Shown here piece by piece: positions 1-8,222 of a stretch of DNA of 64,000 nt (position 1 is its first letter; every line of letters starts with the position of its first letter). The DNA comes from Microthrixaceae bacterium (GTDB lineage Bacteria > Actinomycetota > Acidimicrobiia > Acidimicrobiales > Microtrichaceae), in NCBI GenBank assembly GCA_023957975.1, contig JAMLGM010000005.1, forward strand, positions 124,001 to 188,000. The letters are read 5' to 3'. Below the pieces are notes generated by a model. That model was not told where the DNA came from. It did not search any database and was given only the letters and a program-made list of their open reading frames with translations. Made by a program: the position numbers and the translations under genes.

Positions 1-137
1 AGCGCAAAGGTGTTGGTGCTGAGCGCCGCGATGGCGCCGATCCCGGCGAGTGCAGCGACGATTTCGACGGCGACGCCGTAGGCTTTCGGGACATCGCGAT
101 CGCCGACCGGCGCCGGAAGTCGCAATGGAAATGCCAT
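1..137 (-). CDS. N-terminal part of a membrane protein (runs off the window)
   Basis: The start codon is the ATG whose first base is at 137, preceded by a purine-rich AGGGGAGAA ribosome binding site. The 45 visible codons begin MAFPLRLPAPVGDRD and continue into a hydrophobic stretch (AVEIVAALAGIGAIAAL) that should be a first membrane segment or a signal anchor. The rest lies beyond the left edge, so no function can be given. Codon use matches the neighbours, which supports a real gene. Confidence 0.55.
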   Translation of the reverse strand, partial: MAFPLRLPAPVGDRDVPKAYGVAVEIVAALAGIGAIAALSTNTFA

Positions 138-218
138 TTCTCCCCTACCCGCCCTCTGCGGTGCCGTTGAGCCTGCGATGTGACCTGACCACGTTAGCGG
201 TCGCGGTGGTTGAAACGG

Positions 219-539
219 TCATCGTGGGCCGGTCGACGACATGCGTTGCGCTCCCCATTCCGCCTCGATTTCAAGCGGAATGCGGCGGTACGCGTCCCAA
301 TGGCCATAGCCGCGCCACCGACCCCGCAAATACGCGCCGAGGTACCGCACCGCGAAACGGACGACGCCGTGTTCCTGCCACTGGCGCACGTGGATGAGTT
401 CGTGACGCAACAGATGTTCGTTGCCGGAACCGCGGGGCCGCATCAGGATGTGCCGACCGAAGGTGATGGCGGTTGCGCCGCGCGGTACCGGCGCTCCGAG
501 CCACACCGTGTACCCCTCGCCCGATTCGCGTCGAATCAC
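219..539 (-). CDS. Small HExxH-motif protein, putative metallopeptidase-like
   Basis: This 106-residue protein carries HELIHVRQWQEHG near residues 46-58. Its HELIH core is the classic HExxH zinc-binding pattern, and H-E-x-x-H-x-x-Q-W is typical of short DUF4157-like or M48-like domains. No signal peptide or membrane segment is visible. The GTG start at 539 has GGAG six bases upstream. It lies 40 bp downstream of the thioredoxin-like gene on the same strand and may be cotranscribed with it. A third metal ligand is not obvious, so catalytic activity is only inferred. It could also be a degenerate, non-catalytic domain. Confidence 0.6.
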   Translation of the reverse strand: MIRRESGEGYTVWLGAPVPRGATAITFGRHILMRPRGSGNEHLLRHELIHVRQWQEHGVVRFAVRYLGAYLRGRWRGYGHWDAYRRIPLEIEAEWGAQRMSSTGPR

Positions 540-579
540 TTGAGGCTCCGAGTCGAGATCGCGTTGCCGCCGATGGCCA

Positions 580-1284
580 TCAGTACAGCCGCGCCGTCAG
601 CTTTCGGCGGAAATCGCCCACCCGTTCGTCGTCGCCGAGCAGTTCCAACAGGTCGATGTAACGCTGCCGGGCAGCATCGTCGGTCTTGACGCGGTCGAGC
701 AACTGAGCGAGTTCCAATTCGACATCGATACCGGCCGCGTCGATCTGCCCCGTTCGAATCTGCGCCCGAATTCGACGAACCTCCGCATCCTCGGGAATTG
801 CCGCCAACAGCGCCTCGGCCTCTTCACCCCGACCCCCGATCACCAGCAGTTCCGCCAACGCGACCACGACGCGCTCATTCGTCGGTTCGAGTTCGAGCGC
901 CGCTCGCAGCGAGGCTTCGTCGCCGATCGAGTAGAGCCGCTCCACCTCGTTCTGCTCGGCGGTGGGCACCAACTTGGCCACGAACTCGCGCACGAACGCT
1001 TCGGACTGGGCGCCGAGGAACGAATCGACGATCTGTTGCTGGTCCATCGCGAACACCGCGGGGATCGACTTCACCTGGAACGCGTTGGCGACCTGTGGAT
1101 TCGCGTCGACGTCGACCTTGGCGAATTCCACCGCGCCGTCGGTCTCCGCGATCACCGCCTCAAGGATGGGCCCGAGCGTCTTGCACGGCTGACACCATGA
1201 AGCCCACAGGTCGACCACCACGGGAACCTGCATCGAGCGTGCGAGCACGAGGTCGGAAAACGTTGCATCGGTCACCTCAACCAT
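580..1284 (-). CDS. Thioredoxin-TPR protein (CnoX/YbbN-type co-chaperone)
   Basis: The 234-residue protein has an N-terminal thioredoxin fold with WASWCQPCK (Cys31 and Cys34) and the cis-proline motif KSIPAVF (Pro75). About 110 C-terminal residues follow, predicted to be helical and TPR-like, rich in Glu and Leu (VERLYSIGDEASLRAAL and similar). This two-part layout is that of CnoX/YbbN, a cytoplasmic chaperedoxin that protects and hands over substrates to chaperones. Unlike E. coli CnoX, which has lost the first cysteine, both cysteines are kept here, so redox activity is likely. No signal peptide is seen. The start follows a weak ribosome binding site. Confidence 0.85.
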   Translation of the reverse strand: MVEVTDATFSDLVLARSMQVPVVVDLWASWCQPCKTLGPILEAVIAETDGAVEFAKVDVDANPQVANAFQVKSIPAVFAMDQQQIVDSFLGAQSEAFVREFVAKLVPTAEQNEVERLYSIGDEASLRAALELEPTNERVVVALAELLVIGGRGEEAEALLAAIPEDAEVRRIRAQIRTGQIDAAGIDVELELAQLLDRVKTDDAARQRYIDLLELLGDDERVGDFRRKLTARLY

Positions 1285-1383
1285 GGGGTCATCGTAGCGA
1301 TCGGTCCGAGCCCCTTCGGCCGCGCCCTGGGCGAGACAGCACTAGGTTGTGACGACCACGAATCGGCCATGAAAGGGACTTCG

Positions 1384-2433
1384 GTGACGAACGAGACGGC
1401 CCCCAGCGGCATCCACATCGACCGGGTCACCGAGTGGATGAGCGCTCGGATTCCACAGCTCGCGGCACCGCTGCAGTTCTCCCTCATCACCGGTGGCCTG
1501 TCCAACCTCACCTACTCCGTCGCCGACCGTGACGGCCGCCGCTGGGTGCTGCGACGGCCACCGCTCGGCCAGGTGCTCGCCACCGCGCACGACATGGGCA
1601 GAGAGTTCCGCATCATGAACGCGCTGCAATCCAGCGCGGTTCCGGTGCCGAGTCTGGTGGGGTTCGAATCCGACCCGTCGGTCAACGACGCCCCGTTCTA
1701 CGTGATGGACTTCGTCGACGGAACGGTCGTGCGAGACGCCGAGGTCGCCCAACGGCTCGGAACCGTCGAACGACGGCGGGCCTCGGAGTCTCTGGTCGAT
1801 GTGCTCGCGGCCATCCACGAGGTCGACGTCGAGGCGGTCGGGCTCGGCGATCTCGGCCGCCACGACGGCTATCTCGAACGACAACTCAAGCGCTGGTATC
1901 AGCAATACCAGGGGTCGAAGGAACAGAACCCGGCCGTCGACCTGCCGATCGTCGATCAGGTACACGACCTGTTGGCGGCGCGCATTCCGCCGCAGCAGGG
2001 CACCTCGATCGTGCATGGCGACTACCGGCTCGACAACTGCATGATCGGCGCCGATGGTTCGGTCGTCGCCGTGCTCGACTGGGAGATCTGCACGCTCGGA
2101 GATCCGCTCGCCGACCTCGGACTGCTGTGTGTGTACTGGACCGACCCCGGTTCGACGCCAGCGCTTCCCCAGGCGTCGCCGACCGCGCTCGACGGGTTCA
2201 TGACCACCGCCGAGGTGTGCCGGCGATACGCGGAGGTGTCGGGTCGAGACCTGAGCCACATCGACACCTACATCGCGTTCGGATACTGGAAGCTCACCTG
2301 CATCATGGCCGGGGTGTGGTCGCGGTACGCGGCGGGTGCTCTGGGCGAAACCGATCAGCATCAGGCCGACGGGTTCGCGAACATGGTGACAAGCCTTGCG
2401 GCGCTCACCGCAGAGGCTGCCGAGAAAGTGTGA
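1384..2433 (+). CDS. Aminoglycoside-phosphotransferase-fold (ACAD10/11 N-domain-like) phosphotransferase
   Basis: The protein has a kinase-like APH fold with the catalytic HGDYRLDN around residues 211-218 and the metal-binding DWEICTLGDPLADLG from about 232. The order and spacing match the phosphotransferase domain found in ACAD10/11 and in actinobacterial fatty-acid loci. In that family it is thought to phosphorylate hydroxyacyl-CoA-type or other small substrates; the substrate here is unknown. I chose the GTG at 1384 over the upstream in-frame ATG at 1369 because AAGGGA sits five bases before the GTG. That gives 349 residues. The PAC2 gene starts 7 bp downstream, so the two probably form an operon. 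Confidence 0.85.
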   Translation: MTNETAPSGIHIDRVTEWMSARIPQLAAPLQFSLITGGLSNLTYSVADRDGRRWVLRRPPLGQVLATAHDMGREFRIMNALQSSAVPVPSLVGFESDPSVNDAPFYVMDFVDGTVVRDAEVAQRLGTVERRRASESLVDVLAAIHEVDVEAVGLGDLGRHDGYLERQLKRWYQQYQGSKEQNPAVDLPIVDQVHDLLAARIPPQQGTSIVHGDYRLDNCMIGADGSVVAVLDWEICTLGDPLADLGLLCVYWTDPGSTPALPQASPTALDGFMTTAEVCRRYAEVSGRDLSHIDTYIAFGYWKLTCIMAGVWSRYAAGALGETDQHQADGFANMVTSLAALTAEAAEKV

Positions 2434-2440
2434 TCCCCTC

Positions 2441-3304
2441 ATGACCGAACTCGTCGAACTCCATTCCCACCCGCAGCTGTCCAACCCGACGCTCATCGTC
2501 GCGCTCGAAGGGTGGATCGATGCCGGCAACGCCGCTGCCGCGGCGATGACCTCCATCCTCGACAACACCGACACCGAACTCGTCGCCACCTTCGATTCCG
2601 ACGAATTGCTCGACCAGCGGGCGCGACGCCCGATCATGTCGATCGTCGACGGGCACATGAACGAACTGACCTGGCCGGCCACCGAGTTGCGAGCTGGCAT
2701 CGACGAGTCGGGCAACCACGTCTTGTTGTTGATCGGGGCCGAACCCGATCACCGCTGGGGCGCGTTCTGCCAGGAGGTCGTGTCGCTGGCCCTCGATCTC
2801 GAGGTTCAGCAGATCATCGGCCTCGGTGCCTACCCCGCCCCGGTTCCCCACACCCGCACGACGATGTTGTCGTTGACGTCGCCGTCCTCATCGATCGTCG
2901 AGGCCCACCACGGTTTCGTCAGCGGAACGGTCGAGGTTCCGGCAGGCGTCCAGGCCGCCATCGAGATGCACGCCCACGATGCCGGAATTTCCGCCCTGGC
3001 GTTGTGGGCCCAGGTGCCGCATTACATCAGTGCGATGACCTACTCGGCCGGTTCGCTGGCACTGATCGAGGGCCTCGCCCGGGTCGGCGGCCTCACGTTT
3101 CCGACGGCGGAACTCGCCATCGAGGCCGCGTCGACCCGCGAGCGGCTCGACGAACTCGTCGCAGGGAACCCCCAGCACGAGGCGATGCTGCGCCAGCTTG
3201 AGGAGGCGGCCGATTCGATGCCGCTGACCAACCAACTCGGCCCCCTCCCCTCCGGCGACGAAATCGCCGACGAATTTGAACGCTTCCTGCGGGAGCAGGG
3301 ATAA
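2441..3304 (+). CDS. PAC2-family protein (proteasome-assembly-chaperone-like)
   Basis: The 287-residue protein begins MTELVELHSHPQLSNPTLIV and contains the family's LIVALEGWIDAGNAAAAAM segment. A central region, IIGLGAYPAPVPHTR, is followed by alternating small hydrophobic strands, as in actinobacterial PAC2 proteins. In archaea and eukaryotes PAC2 proteins help assemble proteasomes; the bacterial role is not established. The ATG at 2441 is preferred over an upstream extension because it lies just after the stop of the phosphotransferase gene. The C-terminus LREQG-stop forms the first unit of a tandem repeat array that continues past the stop codon. Confidence 0.85.
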   Translation: MTELVELHSHPQLSNPTLIVALEGWIDAGNAAAAAMTSILDNTDTELVATFDSDELLDQRARRPIMSIVDGHMNELTWPATELRAGIDESGNHVLLLIGAEPDHRWGAFCQEVVSLALDLEVQQIIGLGAYPAPVPHTRTTMLSLTSPSSSIVEAHHGFVSGTVEVPAGVQAAIEMHAHDAGISALALWAQVPHYISAMTYSAGSLALIEGLARVGGLTFPTAELAIEAASTRERLDELVAGNPQHEAMLRQLEEAADSMPLTNQLGPLPSGDEIADEFERFLREQG

Positions 3305-3381
3305 CAAAACTGCCTGCGGGAGCAGGGCTAACAAAACTGCCTGCGGGAGCAGGGATAACAAAACTGCCTGCGGGAGCAGGG
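3286..3381. repeat. 27-bp tandem hairpin array between convergent genes, likely bidirectional terminator
   Basis: The 15-mer CCTGCGGGAGCAGGG occurs four times, at 3286, 3313, 3340 and 3367, with a constant 27-bp period. Each copy folds as CCTGC-GGGA-... pairing with GCAGG. The linkers alternate between ATAACAAAACTG and CTAACAAAACTG. The first copy is inside the PAC2 coding sequence; since 27 is a multiple of three, every later unit repeats the codons for LREQG followed by TAA. The fourth copy ends one base before the TAG stop codon of the convergent binding-protein gene. A role in terminating both transcripts is inferred. Confidence 0.75.
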
Positions 3382-5175
3382 CTAGCGGAGCGGTTCGTAG
3401 TCGGGCATCTCGGTTCCGGCGGGCGCCCGGTCATAGCTCATCACGGTGCCTGCAGGATCGAACAGCGCCGAGCGCCCCGGGCTCCATTGCCCCGGCAGGG
3501 TACGAGCGCCACCGTCGACATAACGCCAATGTCCTTTGGCCTCGCGCCCCAACTCGTTCACCTCGGTGGCGTTCGGGTCCCACCACATCTCCACCATGTC
3601 GTCGAGCGCTGAGTAGTCGGTGACGGTGAAGAATCCACGGTCGCCGAACGACACCTGGGGGTTCACCGGAGAGCTGTCGTAGACCCGACCGGAGAACAGC
3701 ACGTCCTCGAAGGCCTGCGGCTCGACGTCGGGTCCGATGCCTTGAATTGCCCCGAACAGCACCTGCAGCGGACCGGTGATGAGCGCAACCGACTGCGACG
3801 GGGCGGGTTCGCCGAAGAACCACTCGTACAAGAACGCCGCACCGGCGGTACCCGGCCGGACCGGCACGAACAGTGGGCTCACGCCGAATGCATGTGCCCA
3901 CTGGGTCTGGTCGTAGGTCTGGGAGAACAGCGACGTGTCGACAAGGCTGGAGGCACCCAGAATCCACTCCGGGAAGTACTCCTGTTGGGTGGCGATCTGG
4001 GTGAGCGCCTGCGGGGCGAGCGGATCGCCGCTGAAGATCACCGAGGTGACCCCCGCCTCCTTGAGCGCGGTGATGATGTCCTTGCCGGTCGCGGCCAGAT
4101 CCGTGGGCGACTCATAGGTTTGAATCGTCGCCAACTCGACCCCTCCGGCCCGAAGGGTGTCGACGAAGTAGGCCTCGAGTTGCGACGACGACTCGCTCGA
4201 ATCGACGCGGACGAGACCGAAGACGCGATCGCGTCGGTGCAGTGCCTCGTCGCCGGCGAATTCTGCGGGTCTGCCGGCGACGCGTTTGATGAGGTATTCG
4301 GCCACCATGTCGAGGGCCTGGGTGGCATTTGGCATCACGTCCCAGACGTACGGGGCGCGTTCCACATACCACTCGGCCGGCTGCAGCGGCGTGCACGAGA
4401 TACAGATCACCTTGTTGCGAGCCAGCGTGTCGGCGAAGGCGTTGGTCAGATTCGGACCACCGATGACGGCGAATGGTGCGAGATCACGGGCGATCGTCTC
4501 GGCGTCGGCCATCGCCGCGGCCGAGTCGCTGATCGGCCCGGTGGCCTCATAACGCTGCAACGTCACCGTGCGCCCGTAAGTTTCGTAGTACCGCCCGAAG
4601 ATCTCGGCGTACCCCTCGAAGCTGGCGAAATTCTGATCGGGCGAGTCGTTCACCCCAACCTGCGCGTAGACGTAGTTGAGTACCGGGTCGTCGGCCTGGG
4701 GCGTGTAAATCACCACCTTGATCTCATCGGCGGTGACCCCGGAGGTCGTCGGTCCGCCGTTGTCCCCGTCGAACGGTTTGAAACACTCCTGCTGAGGCCA
4801 CAACGGCAACTTGAGCCTGCCGATATCGGTGTCGCAGCGATCCCCCCAGTCGATGTCGTCGGCCCGTCCTTCGGCCTCGGCGACCGAGTACATGTCGACC
4901 CCCTCGCGAAGCGACACCGGTTCAGCCTCGTGCGTCGTCGAAGAACCGGTCGTCGACGACGCAGGGGTCGACGTCTCGTCCTCGGAACCCGACGTGACGA
5001 CAATGGCCACCAGCACCGCGACCAACAACAGGGCGACCCCCCAGATCGGCCCGAACTTGCGCAGGGGGTTGGCCGGCGGCGGTGCGCTCGGCCGCAGCGC
5101 CGCCGCAGCGGGCGTCGGGTCGGGCATCGGGGCGGACGTCGGCTCGGAGGCAGCGCCCTCGGGCGGTTCAGTCAT
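3382..5175 (-). CDS. ABC-transporter substrate-binding protein, Leu/Ile/Val type, membrane-anchored
   Basis: The 597-residue protein has a proline-rich N-terminal tail, then a single hydrophobic segment (WGVALLLVAVLVAIVV, about residues 45-62), then a large periplasmic-binding-protein type I domain. The segment DEIKVVIYTPQADDP begins the typical first lobe and FAVIGGPNLTNAFADTL resembles the ligand-pocket hinge of this family. There is no lipobox, so it appears to be held by an uncleaved signal anchor. Its ATG overlaps the TGA of the upstream MFS-ABC fusion gene by four bases, showing translational coupling. It is the last gene of a three-gene transporter operon. The ligand is unknown. Confidence 0.85.
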   Translation of the reverse strand: MTEPPEGAASEPTSAPMPDPTPAAAALRPSAPPPANPLRKFGPIWGVALLLVAVLVAIVVTSGSEDETSTPASSTTGSSTTHEAEPVSLREGVDMYSVAEAEGRADDIDWGDRCDTDIGRLKLPLWPQQECFKPFDGDNGGPTTSGVTADEIKVVIYTPQADDPVLNYVYAQVGVNDSPDQNFASFEGYAEIFGRYYETYGRTVTLQRYEATGPISDSAAAMADAETIARDLAPFAVIGGPNLTNAFADTLARNKVICISCTPLQPAEWYVERAPYVWDVMPNATQALDMVAEYLIKRVAGRPAEFAGDEALHRRDRVFGLVRVDSSESSSQLEAYFVDTLRAGGVELATIQTYESPTDLAATGKDIITALKEAGVTSVIFSGDPLAPQALTQIATQQEYFPEWILGASSLVDTSLFSQTYDQTQWAHAFGVSPLFVPVRPGTAGAAFLYEWFFGEPAPSQSVALITGPLQVLFGAIQGIGPDVEPQAFEDVLFSGRVYDSSPVNPQVSFGDRGFFTVTDYSALDDMVEMWWDPNATEVNELGREAKGHWRYVDGGARTLPGQWSPGRSALFDPAGTVMSYDRAPAGTEMPDYEPLR

Positions 5176-8100
5176 GGGGTGTTCCCTTCATCAAACGATG
5201 CTCCTCGGTGCGTCGACGACGCGACGACCCCGGAGCGGGCGATCGCCGCTGGGGACGAGCCGAGGTAGGAGGTGACGACGCGTTCGTCCGCGAGCACCAC
5301 CGCCGGGTCGCCCGACGCGATCACCGCGCCGGATTCGAGGGCCACGAGGCGGTCGGCGATCGAGGCCAGCAGCACCATGTCGTGTTCGACCACGACGATG
5401 GCGCACCCCAACTCGTCGCGCAGCCGGCGAACGAGCGGGCCGAGGGCCTCCGATTCACGCTGAGCGATCCCGCTGGAGGGTTCGTCCAGCAGCAACACCG
5501 CCGGCGAGTGGGCCACCGCGCAGGCCAGGTCGACGACCCGCCTCGAACCGGTCGAGAGTTCGCCGATGAATCGATGCCGCAACGACCCGAGGTCGAACAG
5601 CTCGATCAACTCGTCCACCCGCGCCGCCACCGCCTTCTCCGAGTCGTACAGCGCAGGGGTCCGCATCATGGCACTGATCGGATCGGTGACCGCCACCCAA
5701 CGTTCGAGGGACACCGCGATGGTCTCGGCCACGGTGAGCGTGCGAAACAGCGCCGCGTCCTGGAACGAACGTCCGAGCCCGGCACGCGCCCGTTCGTGAG
5801 GTGGAACCCGGGTGACGTCCCAGTCGCCCAACATGACCCGTCCACCGTCGGCGTTGAGGTACCCGCAGATCAGATCGAACAGGGTGGTCTTACCCGCTCC
5901 GTTCGCCCCGATCACCCCGACGATCTCGCGTTCATTCACGGTGAGATTCACCGCGTCGACGGCGCGGACGCCGCCGAAGGACACCGACAGATCCATCGTT
6001 TCGAGCACCGGTGGAGCGAGGGGATGGCGGAGATGGTGGCCGGCGGTTTGATGCACGACAGGGTGTGTCGCAGTCCGGCTGGTCGCGGCGTTGGCCGCCT
6101 TGCCGAGGAACACCGAACGCAACAGGTCGGGACGCTCGAGCAGCTCGGCGGTCGGACCCGAGAAGTGGATCTCGCCCTTCTCCATGAAGAACGCCGTGTC
6201 CGCGAGGGTGAGTGCAACGTTGACCGATTGCTCGACGAGGATGATCGTCGTTCCCTCCGCAGCCACCTGACGAACGAGCTTCGCCAACTGCTCCACCACC
6301 ACCGGGGCGAGGCCGAGCGACAGCTCGTCGATCATCAACAGCTTCGGGGCCCCGATCAGGTTCATCGCCAACGCGAGCATCTGCTGTTGGCCACCCGACA
6401 AGTCGCCTGCCGGCGACTCCAGCCTGTTCGCCAGCGAGGGAAACGCTGCCAGCGCCTGATCGATCGCGGCCCGTGTCGCGACGCGGTCGCGCCGGTGCAG
6501 CCAGGCCGCGGCGCGCAGGTTCTCCGCAACGGTCAACGGGGCAAACACCCCATGTCCGCCCGGCATCTGGCCCACACCGAACGTGGCGATCTCATGGGGT
6601 GGAGCGTGGGTGATGTCGCGGCCATCGAAGATGACCGCGCCGTAGTCGGCCTCGGCGATGCCCGAGATCGCCTTGAGCAATGTCGACTTGCCGGCACCGT
6701 TGGTTCCCAACAACGCCACCACGTCTCCCTCATCGACGCCGAAGGAGACGTCGAACAGGATCTGCACGTTGTCGTAGGACACGTTGAGATGATCGACGAC
6801 CAGCAGCTTGGAACGCCCTTCGCGCCGTTCGATCAGGGCGCGACTTCGGGCGGCGCTCGAGTTCCACACGTCCGCGATGTCGCGGTTGATGGAGGTGGCG
6901 ACGCTCGAGATCATGACCCCGCCAACCACCAGGATCGGGGTGATCACCAGCATTCCCCAGCGGATCCCGACGTTGTCGGACAGCCATCCGATCAGCGGCA
7001 CAAAGGCGAGTCCCGGAATCGCCCAGTACGACGCAACGGAAAACCCGACCGACCGTGCCCTCGCAGGAATCGCCAACGACAACGCCGACAGCACGCCCGG
7101 CAGCAGAATCGCCAGACACGAGGTCAAGCCGATGTTCGCGATGATCGTGACGACGATGTTGGGCGACCAGGCGAACAACGCGGCCCAGGCCCCGCTCACG
7201 AACGCGACCTTGCGCAGGAACCGGAAAATCAGGGCGGGGTCGCGCATGACGAGGCGCACGCCGACCCGGCCACCGATCGCGAGCCCGATGAGCTGCATCG
7301 GTTCGACGAGCGCGGCGACGACTCCTCGTTGCAGGTCGTCGTAGCCGTAGACCCGTTCGTAGAGCAGCCCGGCGAGTGAGACGAACCCGATGATCGACAC
7401 GGCGAGAAACGGGATGGCATACCAGATCCGCCGCAGTGACTCGATCTTCCACACCGTGCGCCACGCCTCACCGAAACTGGCGTCGGGTTCCTCGGTGGCG
7501 ATCGCCTCCGCACTCTCCCCCGCCGCAGCCCGCTCGTGCGCACCGCGGATCGGCTCCCGCAGGCGCAGCGCCAACACGACGAACAGCGCTGTCGGAAGGG
7601 CGAACACGAAGAACGGAACCCGCCAGCTGAAGTAGTGGGCCAACACCCCGGCGGTGAGTGGCCCGACGAATTGGCCGACCGCGTTGGCCGCACGGTGAAA
7701 CGAAAACACCGCCGGGCGTCGCTCGATCGCGAAGTAATCCGACAGCAGGGCCGAATGCGTCGGGTCGACCACCGCCCGGCCGATGCCAGCACCCGATCGG
7801 ATCAGCACCAGCGCCCACACCGTCGTGGCCATCCCGGTGGCGAACGAGAACACCCCCCAGGCGATCCCGCCGGCGATGGCGAGACGAACCCGACTGCCGC
7901 GATCGGCCAGGATGGCGATCGGCAACTGCAACAGCAGCGCTCCCAGCGTCGTCAATGCCACGAGCGACAAGATGCCGGTGTCGGACATGTTGAAGTGGTC
8001 GCGAATCGTCGGCAACAAGATGCCGAACCCCGTGCGGTCGAGTTCGTCCACCGCATTGAGTCCGAACAACACGACGAGTGCGAACGCCGGGCCGTCGCCG

Positions 8101-8222
8101 GCGACCTGTCGCAGCGACTCGACCGGGTGACGCAGCGTCGCCCACCAACGCCTCGGGCTGAACATCCCTTCGACGTAGGGGGCCATCGCCTCGCGGCTGG
8201 AGCGAAGTGCAGCGGCGCTCAC
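5172..8222 (-). CDS. MFS transporter fused to LivF-like and LivG-like ABC ATPases
   Basis: This 1016-residue protein joins three full domains. Residues of roughly 1-455 form an MFS transporter with about twelve membrane segments (for example LLLQLPIAILADRGSR, the loop 2-3 signature). An ATPase of LivF type follows, with LLGTNGAGKST, LSGGQQQML and LLMIDELSLGLAP, then a second of LivG type with VIGANGAGKTT, a deviant signature LSTGSRR, and LLLDEPSSGIA. I chose the GTG at 8222 because it overlaps the TGA of the LivHM gene (GTGA), which shortens the longest reading frame by 22 codons. The protein should power the LivHM permease, but the role of the MFS part is unknown. No frameshift is seen at either junction. 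Confidence 0.85.
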   Translation of the reverse strand: MSAAALRSSREAMAPYVEGMFSPRRWWATLRHPVESLRQVAGDGPAFALVVLFGLNAVDELDRTGFGILLPTIRDHFNMSDTGILSLVALTTLGALLLQLPIAILADRGSRVRLAIAGGIAWGVFSFATGMATTVWALVLIRSGAGIGRAVVDPTHSALLSDYFAIERRPAVFSFHRAANAVGQFVGPLTAGVLAHYFSWRVPFFVFALPTALFVVLALRLREPIRGAHERAAAGESAEAIATEEPDASFGEAWRTVWKIESLRRIWYAIPFLAVSIIGFVSLAGLLYERVYGYDDLQRGVVAALVEPMQLIGLAIGGRVGVRLVMRDPALIFRFLRKVAFVSGAWAALFAWSPNIVVTIIANIGLTSCLAILLPGVLSALSLAIPARARSVGFSVASYWAIPGLAFVPLIGWLSDNVGIRWGMLVITPILVVGGVMISSVATSINRDIADVWNSSAARSRALIERREGRSKLLVVDHLNVSYDNVQILFDVSFGVDEGDVVALLGTNGAGKSTLLKAISGIAEADYGAVIFDGRDITHAPPHEIATFGVGQMPGGHGVFAPLTVAENLRAAAWLHRRDRVATRAAIDQALAAFPSLANRLESPAGDLSGGQQQMLALAMNLIGAPKLLMIDELSLGLAPVVVEQLAKLVRQVAAEGTTIILVEQSVNVALTLADTAFFMEKGEIHFSGPTAELLERPDLLRSVFLGKAANAATSRTATHPVVHQTAGHHLRHPLAPPVLETMDLSVSFGGVRAVDAVNLTVNEREIVGVIGANGAGKTTLFDLICGYLNADGGRVMLGDWDVTRVPPHERARAGLGRSFQDAALFRTLTVAETIAVSLERWVAVTDPISAMMRTPALYDSEKAVAARVDELIELFDLGSLRHRFIGELSTGSRRVVDLACAVAHSPAVLLLDEPSSGIAQRESEALGPLVRRLRDELGCAIVVVEHDMVLLASIADRLVALESGAVIASGDPAVVLADERVVTSYLGSSPAAIARSGVVASSTHRGASFDEGNTP

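Noticed and set aside
3286..3381. Possible CRISPR array
   Set aside because: Units are contiguous with near-constant 12-bp linkers rather than unique spacers of about 30 bp, and no cas genes are present.
5082..7379. Long plus-strand open frame of 765 codons opposite the MFS-ABC fusion
   Set aside because: It is antisense to a gene with clear Walker motifs, is full of His/Arg/Gly runs typical of high-GC shadow frames, and has no recognisable domain.
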